The notes: generated by a model from the sequence alone, not told the origin. A stretch of 64,000 nt of DNA from Nematopogon swammerdamellus (GCA_946902875.1 OX336338.1:8919971-8983970); one strand, 5' to 3'; shown: positions 9,630-20,509, counted from the stretch's first letter. Program-made: numbers and translations.

Positions 9630-12600
9630 GTGTAAAAAATAAAAATAATTTTGACCTAGACTCGTGGAAGTCTTGGCTAAAAACAATTTCGATTTTTTTT
9701 AGTACATACAATACAGCCTCTATACTATTCGAAAATAACAAGGATCACTGTAGGCCGTACGTCACAGTGTCCGTAAATAAAACATCTATGTGTGGTCTTT
9801 TAGACTCGGGAGCTTCTATCTCCATATTAGGTAACAACTCACATAGAAAATTGATAGATTTAGGTTTTAGTATTTGTGCTACTGAGCAACGGTCGGTAAC
9901 AGCTGCCGACGGTAACTCAATACAAAGTCTTGGTTATATGCAAATTCCCATGCATTTTAATAATTCACTGCATCTAATTAAATTGTTAGTAATTCCGGGA
10001 ATTAAAGATCCACTTATATTGGGAGTCGACTTCTGGAAGAAATTCAATTTAGCTCCAGAATTATTGGAAAACGTAGTTTCATTCCAGTCAACCACAGAAC
10101 AGGTAGCATCGGTCACCGAAGTGAATTCTGCCGGCAAATTGTCACACTACGATGCTCTTAGCGCGGAAGAAAAGGTTTTAGCGGATAATATTGTAGAACA
10201 ATTTGAAACCATTTCAGCCGAACGGGTAGGACTAGGCCGAACGTCATTGATAGAACACACAATAGAAACCGTAGGTCCTCCCATTAAGCAACGGTATTAT
10301 CGCATGAGCCCGATCAAAACGAAAGCACTTTACGAAGAGTTAGACAAAATGTTGGAGCAAGACGTCATCGAACCAAGCGAGAGTCCGTGGAACTCGCCGG
10401 TGTTACTCACGCCGAAGAAAGACGGCAAGTGGCGCTTTTGTTTGGATAGTCGTAAACTCAACGCAGTTACTAAAAAAGATGCATATGCACTTCCTAATAT
10501 AGCTTATATCTTGGATAGTCTTCGAGACGCTAAATATCTATCTAGTATTGATTTAAGTTCAGCTTTTTGGCAAATACCTATAGCAAAAGCCGATCGAGGA
10601 AAAACTGCATTTTCAGTGGCCAATCGTGGTCTCTTCCAATTTAAGGTGGTCCCCTTCGGTCTCACCGGAGCCCCATCAAGACAACAAAGGTTAATGGACA
10701 GGTTATTTGGCCCGGAATTTTTAGGCAAGGTCTTCTGTTATCTCGACGATATCGTTATTGTATCAGAAAGTTTTAATGAACATTTACAGCTCCTTCTGAA
10801 GGTGAAAGATGCCCTGAAACGAGCCAATTTAACCATAAACCGTACAAAATCTAAGTTCTTTAGAAATGAATTAAAATACCTAGGTTATCTCGTTGATGAG
10901 AACGGTTTACGTCCTGATCCTGAAAAGGTGCAGGCGATACTACAATATCCAGCTCCCAGCTCAAAAAAAGAAGTAAAGAGATTCCTGGGAACGGTAGGAT
11001 ATCATAGGAGGTTTATTTCAAACTTTTCTACTATCGCCAGTCCCCTTAATAAATTGACCTCTACAAAAAAAGGCGCTCCGTCCTTCGCATGGTCGGAGGC
11101 GGCTGAGTCTGCATTCCAGCAGCTCAAATCGGCCCTCGCATGTGCTCCAGTTTTATCTTGTCCAGTGTATACATTACCTTTTGAAATCCATACGGATGCA
11201 AGTGGGTTCGGAATAGGAGCCATGCTGTGTCAAACTATTAACGAGGTGGAACATCCCATCGCGTTCATGAGTCGCTCACTAAGTAGGCAGGAACAGAATT
11301 ATTCAGCGACGGAAAGGGAAGCGCTCAGTGTGATAGCAGCCCTGGAACACTGGAGGTGCTACATAGAGAATGGTGAAAAAACAATAGTGTATACCGATCA
11401 CTCTAGCTTAAAATGGTTCCTTAACCTCGATAACCCAACGGGAAGGTTAGCTAGGTGGGGAATTAGGTTGTCACCTTTTAATATTGAAATAATACACCGT
11501 AAGGGCTCCCTCAATGTCGTTCCAGATGGTTTGTCTCGTTCAGTACCGGTAGCGGCTGTCTCACCAAATAGAAGCACCGACCCTTGGTACAACAATTTAG
11601 TGAATAATTGTGAGAAAACACCCCAACGTTTCCCAAACTTCAGTATAAAGAATGGAAAATTATACCGTTTCTGTAAAGGAAAGTTTGGGCTCAGTGACGA
11701 ATACGACTGGAAACTGGTTATTCCTGCCGAAGAGCGGCAATCGATAATTTTCGAAAATCATTCAGTGCCTACCGCAGGCCATTTCGGAATATTTAAAACA
11801 CATAAAAGGTTAGCATTACGATACTTCTGGCCAGGGTTGTACCGTGATGTAATTAAATTCATATCAGGCTGTGACACCTGTCAAGCTTACAAGCACTCTA
11901 CGCGGGCACCCTTAGGTGTAATGGGTAACCCGAAAGTATGCACGCGACCATGGCAGGCGATCAGTATTGATCTAGTAGGTCCCTTGCCCATGTCCAGGAA
12001 CCGTCACACACACATTTTGGTGGTGACGTGCTGTTTTAGTAAATATTGCCTAATATTTCCTTTGCGTAGAGCCGTTTCGGCTCGAATAATAGAGCATTTG
12101 GAGAACGACGTGTTCCTAGTTCACGGAGTACCTCGCACTATTATTTTGGATAATGGCTCGCAGTTCACTAGTAAGGACATGGACAAATTTTTTAAATTAT
12201 ATAAAGTTCCTCAAGTTCACTTCACCGCGCGCTACACCCCACAAGTAAATTTAGTAGAGCGATATAATGGCACCATAGAGACGGCAATCTCGTCATTTGT
12301 GGGAGAGGACCAACGTACTTGGGACACGAATCTACGAAAAATTAACTTCGCCATAAACAACTCAGTTAATGAAGTCACAGGATTCACACCCTCATTCTTA
12401 GTGTATGGTAGAGAAGTCGTTGTAGATGGTTCGTGTTACGGAAGCTCACACGCAGATGAAGCCGATCTGATCCACGCTCCACGGGACCAGTACGCGGAAA
12501 ATATAGGTACCTTGTCGAATATTTTTGACCTAGTTCAAAAAACATTACATGATGCTCATGCAAAAAGTAAGCAACGCTACGATCTGAGGCGTACGGTCGC

Positions 12601-12835
12601 AGAATTCAATGTTGGTGATATTGTATGGAGGAAATCATATAAACAGAGTGATGCAGGGGTTTATTTTTCCACTAAGCTAGCTCCTAAATATGTTAAATGT
12701 AAAATCCTACAAAAGATAACACCTCTTATCTATGTTCTATCCGACATGAACGATCGTCCTGTCGCTGGTAGGTGGCATATCAAGGATCTCAAACCACCTT
12801 CAGTGGCAAGCACAGATAGTGCACGACCCCAGTAG
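9590..12835 (+). CDS. pol: pol polyprotein: protease, reverse transcriptase, RNase H, integrase
   Basis: Read in the -1 frame relative to gag; the frame is open from the slip site, and its first ATG is at 9788, inside the protease. Numbering residues from 9767: aspartic protease DSGA at 13-16; reverse transcriptase with WRFCLDSRKLNAV and the catalytic YLDD at 325-328; RNase H with HTDASG (Asp 477) and YTDHSS; integrase HHCC zinc region (HSVPTAGH, GCDTC) and catalytic Asp 735, Asp 795, Glu 831, an exact D,D-35-E spacing. A C-terminal GDIVW stretch resembles the usual basic integrase tail, and no chromodomain was recognised. The order RT-RNase H-integrase is Ty3/Gypsy. No internal stop or frameshift was seen, and all catalytic residues are present. 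The protein copies the RNA genome in cytoplasmic particles and integrates the cDNA. There is no downstream env. Confidence 0.95.
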   Translation, partial: LVGLRCNKTKHSEGVKNKNNFDLDSWKSWLKTISIFFSTYNTASILFENNKDHCRPYVTVSVNKTSMCGLLDSGASISILGNNSHRKLIDLGFSICATEQRSVTAADGNSIQSLGYMQIPMHFNNSLHLIKLLVIPGIKDPLILGVDFWKKFNLAPELLENVVSFQSTTEQVASVTEVNSAGKLSHYDALSAEEKVLADNIVEQFETISAERVGLGRTSLIEHTIETVGPPIKQRYYRMSPIKTKALYEELDKMLEQDVIEPSESPWNSPVLLTPKKDGKWRFCLDSRKLNAVTKKDAYALPNIAYILDSLRDAKYLSSIDLSSAFWQIPIAKADRGKTAFSVANRGLFQFKVVPFGLTGAPSRQQRLMDRLFGPEFLGKVFCYLDDIVIVSESFNEHLQLLLKVKDALKRANLTINRTKSKFFRNELKYLGYLVDENGLRPDPEKVQAILQYPAPSSKKEVKRFLGTVGYHRRFISNFSTIASPLNKLTSTKKGAPSFAWSEAAESAFQQLKSALACAPVLSCPVYTLPFEIHTDASGFGIGAMLCQTINEVEHPIAFMSRSLSRQEQNYSATEREALSVIAALEHWRCYIENGEKTIVYTDHSSLKWFLNLDNPTGRLARWGIRLSPFNIEIIHRKGSLNVVPDGLSRSVPVAAVSPNRSTDPWYNNLVNNCEKTPQRFPNFSIKNGKLYRFCKGKFGLSDEYDWKLVIPAEERQSIIFENHSVPTAGHFGIFKTHKRLALRYFWPGLYRDVIKFISGCDTCQAYKHSTRAPLGVMGNPKVCTRPWQAISIDLVGPLPMSRNRHTHILVVTCCFSKYCLIFPLRRAVSARIIEHLENDVFLVHGVPRTIILDNGSQFTSKDMDKFFKLYKVPQVHFTARYTPQVNLVERYNGTIETAISSFVGEDQRTWDTNLRKINFAINNSVNEVTGFTPSFLVYGREVVVDGSCYGSSHADEADLIHAPRDQYAENIGTLSNIFDLVQKTLHDAHAKSKQRYDLRRTVAEFNVGDIVWRKSYKQSDAGVYFSTKLAPKYVKCKILQKITPLIYVLSDMNDRPVAGRWHIKDLKPPSVASTDSARPQ

Positions 12836-14250
12836 CGTAGTCATGTATGTAAGTGTAATGTAGTAAATAATTTAATAAGTTTGGCAACAACCAGTTGTAA
12901 CTTATACATTTTTTAATAGTAATTTCAATTACTTATAGTGAACCCTTGGATAATTAATTAAAGTTTGGCAACAAACAGCTGCAACTTTATTATAAAAAAA
13001 AATTTTTTCATTATAGTAATTATTTTAATTACTTAGATTGAATACTTGGATAATTTTATTAAAGTTTGGCAACAAACAGTTGTAACTTTATAAATTTTTT
13101 TTTCTTCTAAGAATTCTAATTACTCATATTGAATTCTTAGATATATTTAACTTAGCGACACGTGGTTGCAGTTAAAAATAAAACTTATATAGTAGTATGT
13201 CATCATTCGTGATTGACTTGGTTTCGTAAACTTAAATTATTGCATTTATATTAGTTTGGGAATTATTATGTTCCTTCAAAGCATCTTTTGGGATTGACCT
13301 TTTGAAAAAACAAACTTCGCAAAATTTTATAGTTGAAACTTATTGTTATCATCGTTCGCGATTGATAATTGTTAATCTAATATTTTTTTTTCTTTCTTTA
13401 AAAATAAACCTTATTGTTTATTTTACTCTGTAGAGTCTACACAGCAGGCGGTGCTGCTGGGGTCTGACCCAGTGCTCGGGTTCGATGTAATTAGCGTGAC
13501 ACTCGGCAGAGCGGATAGCGACTCAGAATGCCTTATCGCTACAGGGCGGTCATAGTAACCCTGTCTAAAATCAAAAGCCTCAAAACTACGTGGTAGCGGC
13601 ACCTACATAACTACCAATCAAAAAAATCAAAAGCCAAGTATGTAGCCGGCCCACCTAATGTCCATCCGACCCGACCTGAATCAGCCCCCAGTACACTTGG
13701 TACGCTGCCTGTTGGCGTTCAATTTCGCACACTTTGGTTGAAATTTTTATTTCTCACCTTGACGGTCAGTGGGTCTACGTGGTAAGCAGTATTGCTTAAG
13801 TACCTGTGTTCTGGAGATTTTGCTTTGGACACAGGTATGTCAAGGCGAGCGGTACAGTGTTATCGTCTCATTATGCCGAGACGTCGCCTACAACCTCAAT
13901 CCCCAATGCTAAGTTGGGAGTGGATGTAGGTAGGGCAGTATACCACGGAGAGTCGCATTTAGGCAGGATAGGGCAGAAAGAGCTAGGAGAGCCGTGCGGT
14001 ATACATACAGGAGGGTATACAAGAGAATGAACGGTGCCTCACTAGCGATGTCAGCTAGTGACGGCTTAGTGTGAACAAATAGTGAATGGGGAAGGGTATG
14101 ATAGGGATGTGAATGTTGATGAATGACAGTGTAAAGGCGATCCAGATCAGCAAAACTTCAGTTCAACCATTGTCTGTGTGTCAAGGTTATCGGAGAAATT
14201 TTATTCTCGATGAATTTTCCCTCCTTCAGAGGAAGAATTCATCTTTTGTT
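12836..14250 (+). other. Retrotransposon 3' noncoding region with three repeats
   Basis: About 1.4 kb between the pol stop and the polypurine tract, with no long ORF. The motif AAGTTTGGCAACAA...CAACTTTAT (or TGTAACTT) occurs at 12877, 12961 and 13062 with AT-rich spacers. A GC-richer part lies at 13430-13760. No env-like protein is encoded. Confidence 0.75.
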
Positions 14251-14260
14251 GGAAAGGGGG
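14251..14260 (+). promoter_or_regulatory. Polypurine tract
   Basis: GGAAAGGGGG lies 3 nt before the right LTR, the expected primer site for plus-strand cDNA synthesis. Confidence 0.75.
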
Positions 14261-14263
14261 TAC

Positions 14264-15553
14264 TGTTACGTTGCAAAACCGCAAGGTCTGCCGTAACACG
14301 ACCCTTCGGTTCTGTTTAGTTATTTGTTTCAGTATTTTAAATATTGCCGCCGCTCACGGACGAAAGCGACTCAAATACGGCGACCAGAATACGGCCGCGC
14401 GTTATGTTTGCAGCTGACGTCAATCAACCATCAATCAATCTTTGATCTGACATCAACCAACACAGCAACTCGATCAGAGTCGCGTCGCTTCGTGCGCCGG
14501 TATTGGATAATATTAATAGTTAAAATGATAAATAAAATAATGGTATTAATTGTAAAATCTTTACTTCACAGTTGTGAGTAGAATCAAATAAATTAACATT
14601 TAATGGGCGTCAACTCGTTCGACGGTCCGCGCCGCTGCTCACAGACGAATGAAGTGCTGTCTCGCTCGCCGATACCAGGGAGCGAGGCAGCACGTCAAGA
14701 GAAAGAGCGAACGGAGTCGCGGACCCGAGAGCGAACCACGAAGGATAGGACAGTGCGACAGATATTACTTTTCTTCCGGCTGTCAGAGATTGGTGCACGC
14801 TCTCAGCACAATTCTTTTGTTCAAGCTTAAATTAATGTGAAAAGAGTATTAGGAATATTTTCACATCTCGCCTTGAACGAGAAGTAAACTCCACGTCAGT
14901 GGGTGAGTAGGCGAACGCCAATTTATATAAAATCTGTAAATTTCAACATGTAAAATTTTTATAACGGCTACCGACATCGGAGCCACGTTTCACAAAATGG
15001 TAAATTGTGTTTTTACTGCGTGATAGGGCCCCACCGCCGCTCCATGGTGATTATGTTAGTGCGGCGTGTGATATTTATCCCTATCGCGCAGAGTTTGGTA
15101 CGGGCTTCGCTCCAAGACAACATCCCGACTTCCGCTCCCGTCACCGCGCGAGCGGTCAGGACGGTCGGAGAGTGCCCCGTCGACGCCACCCCTGCGAGTC
15201 AGCGATTCACCTGTCGCTGGGCTGCCGGCGGCTCTGCTGTGTTCAGCGGAACGCCGTGCCGTGGGAGCTGCGCGTCGAGAGGCTAGGCCTCCGGCTGATT
15301 GTGCGGGAAGACGGAGAAGAAGACCACGCCGTCCGTCAATAAACCGGTGCGATCGCTCCTATTCTTCCTTAGTCAGCTGACTAGGTAGGTAGGTAGGAAT
15401 TCTTTGTTCGCCGAGCGGACGCAGCACGCCGAGGACTTGTATTTAATCCAGAGACCCTATTTATATACCAATTAATTGTAGAAACGACCGAATAAATCTA
15501 CAAATTGTACACCTGGGTTTTATTTATATTGCTATAAAAATAGACAGGTAATA
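14264..15553 (+). repeat. Right LTR
   Basis: 1290 bp, same length as the left LTR. The differences I can see are A to G (around 14687) and A to T (around 14832). Confidence 0.92.
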
Positions 15554-15601
15554 GGGTCCCGTACCGGATACGGAACCCTAAAAAGAAAAGAAAAAGAATT
15601 C

Positions 15602-15669
15602 GCAAAAGTGAGGTTCGAACCCACGTCAATAGATTGAAAAGCAAAGCATATACCATTGAGCTATGAAAC
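15602..15669 (-). repeat. tRNA-like sequence inside hAT copy 1
   Basis: On the minus strand it has an A-box-like TAGCTCAATGGT and a B box GGTTCGAACCT with a pairing T arm, but the acceptor ends do not pair. Probably a decayed tRNA or SINE head, not a functional tRNA gene. Confidence 0.5.
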
Positions 15670-16259
15670 TTAGGTTAAGAAATGCGAATTTCGCCATCAG
15701 GTTAATCACGGAGGTTAATCAAGCCGACTTATGAATCGTCCCATCTCGCTCTGCATTCTAGGTGTCTCGTTCGGCGGCATATAACAGAGCCTCAGTGCTC
15801 CCTACACCCAAATCCTTCAAGGTCAAACTGTTTTCTTTACGCTTGGTGAAGCGTTATCAACATATGCGATTCGGCGCCGCATCGGAGAGGTGAGTCACCA
15901 TATGCCATGCAGCACGTGACACCACGTCACGTCTGTGTGCGTGTGCGTGCGCCGTGCTGTGTTGGTGATGTCGGCATTTGCGCCAACACACGCGCGTGGA
16001 CAAGTCATGTGTATATTGTATGCACTAACACATATTTGGCGTATTTCGTCGCGCGCGTCGCCTCCTCGGCTCGCCTCCGCCTCCGCCTCTCCGCGCCGCG
16101 CCGCCGCGTTAATATTGTGATCAGCTCGGATCGGATAGACTTTTTAAAATTTTCTTTCATGATATTTTGAAATGTTTTTTTTTTCTTTACCTTCAAGATA
16201 ATTAAGTGAATCGGTGCTTCACTTGCTTCACCTGGGGAACCGCCACTGGAGTCAGTAGC

Positions 16260-16660
16260 TGCAAATAAGTAGAGTCGTCGTCGTCGGCTCGCTGGGTGGC
16301 CTATTCATGAGGAGTGTTTCGTTCGAGGAGCTGTTGAACGCGATTCCACCGTCCCGATGTCACCTGCGCACCACTACGCGATAGGGAATGCACCCCTATA
16401 CAATCGACATACCACGTATTCTGTGAGTCATTTATTTACAGAACCGCGAAATTTTGGAACGCACTTCCTTTCCACCTATTTTTTCCCAAGTTCAGTCTGG
16501 GATTTTTCAAAAGAGGCGTGAAAAGGCTCCCCCGGCTGCCTTGGCATTTGCAATCCTCGTGCATCACCAAACATCCATTGGCATCGTTAAACACTTGCTC
16601 ATAGGTGCGACAATGCCACATGTCTCTCTTTCCACACAGAAATTAGGACATTTAGGACAA
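16260..16660 (+). pseudogene. LINE ORF2 C-terminal remnant
   Basis: Broken plus-strand reading frames spell FEELLNAIPPS, then RTAKFWNALPFHLF and LGFFKRGVKR, a pattern typical of the C-terminus of CR1/Jockey-group LINE proteins (WN-LP--VFP, then FK--V). At least two stops and a frame change break it. Similar sequence recurs at 60590-60720. Confidence 0.6.
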
Positions 16661-17194
16661 AAAAAGCACCACCTTGTACCTACACACTGTAGGGAGATAC
16701 CTACATACTGTAGGTATAGATATGTATGATTCGCCAATGTTAATAAAGTACGTTTCATTCAAAGTAGGTACTGAGAACAAGGACCCATCTCGGCGGATCG
16801 CCGCCGCAGTGGCGAGCCGCCACGCGCATGTACACTTAACAAAAAAAACAACCTTTTTATTACAAAGTACTGATTCGATTTGCTTCCAATTCTGATCTTT
16901 CTCACTCATAGAAAGATAAACATTATAAACTAACTTTCGTGCTTCCCTTCGAAAAGTAGTGTTCAGTCGAGGCATTCTGTTCTGAGATGCACTGGTCAGT
17001 ACTCGCTCACTCACCCAGTCCCACCCACTGTTTAATTACATAATATAACACTACCAGATTATTCATAAAAACGTTGAAAAGAAAAAAATACAGTTTATTA
17101 TTTTGCGAAATTCCGTTGTCACCTGTACATACGAACGTCACTTGCACATACTGCCGAGAACCATTCCGGCCGTTTACAATGGCTCAACTTAATC
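16661..17194. other. No gene seen
   Basis: Two near-copies of a short CCTACA-ACTGTAGG motif at 16677-16713 and a GC-rich stretch at 16795-16830. No supported ORF. Confidence 0.45.
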
Positions 17195-17202
17195 TGTGCG
17201 GC

Positions 17203-17551
17203 CAGTGCCGGACTTGTACCTACTGTTCTTAAGTATAGGACACTTGACTTTCGCCCGCGCAAAACATGAATAGCATAGAATAGGAGTATTACTTAGTCAC
17301 AATGGGGACTTAAAACCTTTACCCAAATGATATTTAGCATTTTAATAAATCGAAAACTCTATCCAAAAGTGTCTTGCTAGAGTATTGCGTCCATAAATCG
17401 CGCAAGAAAGAACTTGACGGCTTACACTATAACAAAGCACAAGTGTTACTTGTAATATTCTATAGCGTCTTTGGAAATCTGCCGCCCCCTGAAGTCTGCC
17501 GCCACTAGGCCGCGGCCTATACGGCCTAATGGGAAATCCAGGACTGTGTGC
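17203..17551. mobile_element. Possible hAT-type MITE
   Basis: Starts CAGTGCCGGA. The 8-mer TGTGCGGC sits just before it (17195-17202) and again at 17552-17559. The right terminus is not a clean inverted repeat, so the call rests mainly on the 8-bp match. Confidence 0.35.
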
Positions 17552-17683
17552 TGTGCGGCTTGGCACCGGCATTCAGCTCATATCACTCACTCACTAACTA
17601 TTCGTCGATCGGAGTGGTTACCGTGAGTGATCTCAGTGTAGTGGTACTCAATACGAATAGGCATCGATTGTGCTCCAGAGAAA

Positions 17684-17726
17684 ATGGGGTCGGCGTGCTC
17701 CGGACTACGTTTTCGACGGAATGAAG
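17684..17726 (+). CDS. Candidate first coding exon, MGSACS start
   Basis: ATG followed by 14 codons beginning MGSACSGLRF, running into a consensus splice donor AAG/GTAAGG at 17727. Gly2 with Ser6 fits the N-myristoylation pattern, and Cys5 could be palmitoylated, so a membrane-anchored protein is possible. The intron phase is 1. The only phase-compatible downstream candidate I see is at 20548. The preceding 100 bp are less AT-rich, as a 5' UTR might be. I do not recognise the gene; the evidence is the start context and splice site only, and chance is possible. Confidence 0.35.
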
Positions 17727-18207
17727 GTAAGGTTAACCTAATTACCGGATTATATTAATAAAAAAAATAATTCATTCATTCATTAATTTGCTTGGAGGCT
17801 TGTCTCCCGCCGCGCCGGTGGCGGCGCGGCGGTATTGTCGTTTTTTTAAATATGTCATGTTTTATAAGTACATATAATATAATATTAATACTCGTGCTGG
17901 TTCATTGTGCATTAATTTTTGGTAATAAATAGGTAAAACTTATTTCAAGAAATATTTAAACTACACATCAACTAAAAGTTTTTTGGGAAAAACTACTTAT
18001 AACCCACATCTGACTACATGCAGTTAAAAAGTTATGTTGAATGACTAAAATGTTGGATAAATATTGGTGATTTTTAACTAATTGTTTTTGTTGGTGCCTA
18101 GCTATAATATTATCTTTCCAATATCTTGTGTTACTTATGTACAGTAAATAAGCCAGTATGTACAACTGAGACAGCATAACAATATTACCTAGGTATAACA
18201 AAATAGC
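17727..18207. other. No gene seen
   Basis: A short GC-rich hairpin near 17805-17833 (CCGCCGCGCC / GGCGCGGCGG), then AT-rich DNA. Confidence 0.45.
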
Positions 18208-18453
18208 TGAAGTGGATGTGGGCTGGGCACATCTGTCGCAGACTCGACAACCGATGGGGTAGACGGGTGCTCGAATGGAGGCCACGTACAAGCAAACGTA
18301 GCGTGGGACGCCCCCCGCCTAGGTGGACAGATGACCTAAAAAAGGTAGCCGGGAGTGGATGGATGAGAAGAGCGGAAGACCGCGTGTGGTGGCGTGCCTT
18401 GGGAGAGGCCTATGTCCAGCAGTGGACCGATACAGGCTGATGATGATGATGAT
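18208..18453 (+). pseudogene. RTE-type LINE 3' end
   Basis: Encodes the conserved tail of RTE endonuclease-reverse transcriptases: MWAGHICRRLDNRWGRR, then VGRPPPRWTDDLKKVAGSGW, then ALGEAYVQQWT, then stop and a (TGA)n tail at 18437-18453. The 5' part is missing, typical of 5'-truncated insertions. Confidence 0.85.
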
Positions 18454-18861
18454 AACAAAATAAATAATTGTGCTATGTATGACTATCGCAGCCAAAACGT
18501 TCATTTTATTCAACGTCCAACAAGTTGCTTGTAAATATATAGGTTATACGTTTGCAAACAATTAAGGGGGAGTGGCGGAAATTTCTTGTCAAAACTTACA
18601 TCCTTATTTATGTAAAACTAGGATCAGTGTGCTATTAATAAGAATTTTAATTTTTATTTGAATTTAATTTATATTATGAATATTAGACAATAAAAGAAGA
18701 ATTTATATTAAAACTAAACTATCTTAAAAAAGAATTATAATAAAACAAAGTTGCACCAGTTGAGCGTCTCGGGGGTGCGGTGGGAATATTAATTTAACAA
18801 AAAATAAATACACACCAAAATTCAGAAATAGTATTATCGTACATTGGAAATTTATAATACC
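18454..18861. other. No gene seen
   Basis: AT-rich. No repeat was recognised. Confidence 0.45.
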
Positions 18862-19190
18862 AATGTTTTACGGTTCCGTATCCGTACGGGACGCAATATT
18901 ACTAAGCCTACGCTGTCTGTCCATCCGTATGTCATATTTTGAACCGTAAAATTTATCCGGTTGAAATTTTCACAAGCATATACATAGGTACCTTTACAAG
19001 AAACGTATTTTTGCTTTATTGTAAAAACGGTAATAGTAATGACACATACACGTCAAACTTGGTGTGACTATAATCAAAAGTGAAAGCAAACTCTAAAGTG
19101 AAATAAGAAATAATAAGAACCGGCAAATTAAGTGGTGGTACGGAACCCTGGGTTAGCGAGTCCGACTGGCACTGTGCGGCTTTTTTTCCT
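18862..19190 (-). repeat. Dispersed repeat R, minus strand
   Basis: Starts (on minus) with GCCGCACAGTGCCAGTCGGA, then CCCAGGGTTCCGTACC, and ends near GGATACGGAACCG. The GTCTGTCCATCCGT tract is present. Confidence 0.7.
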
Positions 19191-19279
19191 ACTTACAGCT
19201 TGTTGCTATAATATGTATTGTATGAACCTTAATAGTACTTACTGACTGAGGCAATAATAAAATGAAACGCATGAAATTG

Positions 19280-19440
19280 CCGTCGCTAAACACAACAAAT
19301 ACAGGCAAATCGAAGTTCACCGATTTTGCAGTGGAAACAATGGGACCCTGGCGTGCCTAGGCAAAATTTTTAGTGATCAAATTGGGAGAACTTCTACTAC
19401 GGGAAATTTCCGCGTGCCGGTTCCTACCTCCTATATTAAA
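19280..19440 (+). pseudogene. Retroelement C-terminal fragment
   Basis: Closely resembles 30690-30860 (AACAAATACAGGCAAAT, then GTGGAAACAATGGGACCCTGG), but a TAG after the GPWRA codons and indels disable it. Confidence 0.6.
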
Positions 19441-20323
19441 TTTCCAATGTCAATTCATAGTTACAAAAATATACATACCTAGAATATCATAGATTAGTAA
19501 GTTACAATTATTGTAACTTACTAAAAAGAAAAAGTTTACGGGAAACCGGTGAAAAACTTGATAGAGCTCAAAGAAAGAATTACGGCAGAAGCTCAGGTGG
19601 ACGTATCTGCACTTGCATCGAGTACTTGCTCGACGCATCAACCAGGCATTTGTGAGAAGATGTCGAGTTAGCATTCGTGCAGGTGGTAAACAATTTGAAC
19701 ATCTACTTTAACAGGTTAATAAAGACCAATTACTTCAAGTGTTTATTTTATTCCAATTCGTAGTTGGTAGAACAGTTATCAAATTCCGAGGTCGTTTTGT
19801 AGTTAAATAACAATATCTCATAAATTATTGGGTAAATCGGTAAGTGATGTACCATTTTAAAAACTACATTAGATGGGTGTATTTTTGTTGCATAATGCCA
19901 CTTTAGTGTAGTTATTTTTTTTTTTCACCGCGAAGGGCCAAATTCCAGGGATGAGGCTGAAAAAACATGTGGCCCTCAAGTAGTTTTTCAGCTAAGCAGG
20001 GTTAAACATGAAAAAATAAATAATACCATGTGAAAGCCTAACTTTTCAGGAATATTTGACAAAAACTAGATTTAAGAAAATGTTGCATTTGTACTTGGTG
20101 GCATTTAAAAAAATGAGCTGAGGGAGAAAATTTTGGAATTTTACAAAAATGACAATATCTCAAAAACTAAGCCATTTTTACTAAACCAAAAATGAGATAT
20201 TCTGAGAGGTAATTAGCAGCCCTATCAGCTGTCAAAGGATTATCTTCGGTTTCTGGGACACCCTGTATAGTATAGAATAAAAATTTTAAAATGTAATTAT
20301 ATCTAGTGTAAACTGCGTGTCGA
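19441..20323. other. No gene; hairpin and MITE-like end
   Basis: 19496-19522 is a short palindrome (AGTAAGTTACAA / TTGTAACTTACT). CACCCTGTATA near 20265 resembles a TA-flanked MITE end. Confidence 0.4.
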
Positions 20324-20371
20324 GGGGGGGGGGGGGGGGGTCCGGACCCCCTAATCCCCCCCCCCCCCCCC
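20324..20371. repeat. G17 and C16 tracts facing each other
   Basis: A run of 17 G, TCCGGA, 5 C, then 16 C after CTAAT. It could fold as a hairpin or form G-quadruplex/i-motif structures. Tract lengths are prone to sequencing error. Confidence 0.8.
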
Positions 20372-20509
20372 TTATATAAGTCGGTGATATGTGCTCTAAT
20401 TATTTATTTGATTAAAAATTACACACTTCATCTCTTTATATGAATTGTGTTTTATTTTGTCGAAAAAACATGTTAATAAAAAGGGCGCCATTCCAGTGTG
20501 TCGCCTAGA

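Larger units (their letters stand above)
6563..15553 (+). mobile_element. Ty3/Gypsy-type LTR retrotransposon, apparently intact
   Basis: 8991 bp: LTR, tRNA-Lys-like primer binding site, gag, pol (protease, reverse transcriptase, RNase H, integrase), polypurine tract, LTR. The order RT-RNase H-integrase places it in Ty3/Gypsy (Metaviridae). Both LTRs are 1290 bp, start TGTTAC and end GTAATA, and differ by eye at two positions. GGGT flanks both ends as a 4-bp target duplication (6559-6562, 15554-15557). No env-like ORF was found. Long LTRs plus a tRNA-Lys primer recall the Osvaldo/Ulysses lineage, an inference. gag and pol have no inactivating stop, so the copy looks recently inserted and may be competent. 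Confidence 0.93.
5712..16248 (-). mobile_element. hAT-type element, copy 1 (host of the LTR retrotransposon)
   Basis: Termini CAGTGGCGG and CCGCCACTG are flanked by an exact 8-bp duplication GAGTCAGT (5704-5711 and 16249-16256), the hAT hallmark. The left 50 bp match the right end of the copy at 51016-52778, and the right about 120 bp match its left end, so the two copies lie in opposite orientation. Strand is given relative to the transposase fragment of that other copy. Without the 8991-bp LTR retrotransposon and its duplication the element is about 1.54 kb, and no transposase ORF remains. Confidence 0.85.

Noticed and set aside
12836..14263. env gene of an errantivirus
   Set aside because: No ORF above about 75 codons and no signal or transmembrane pattern in the region.
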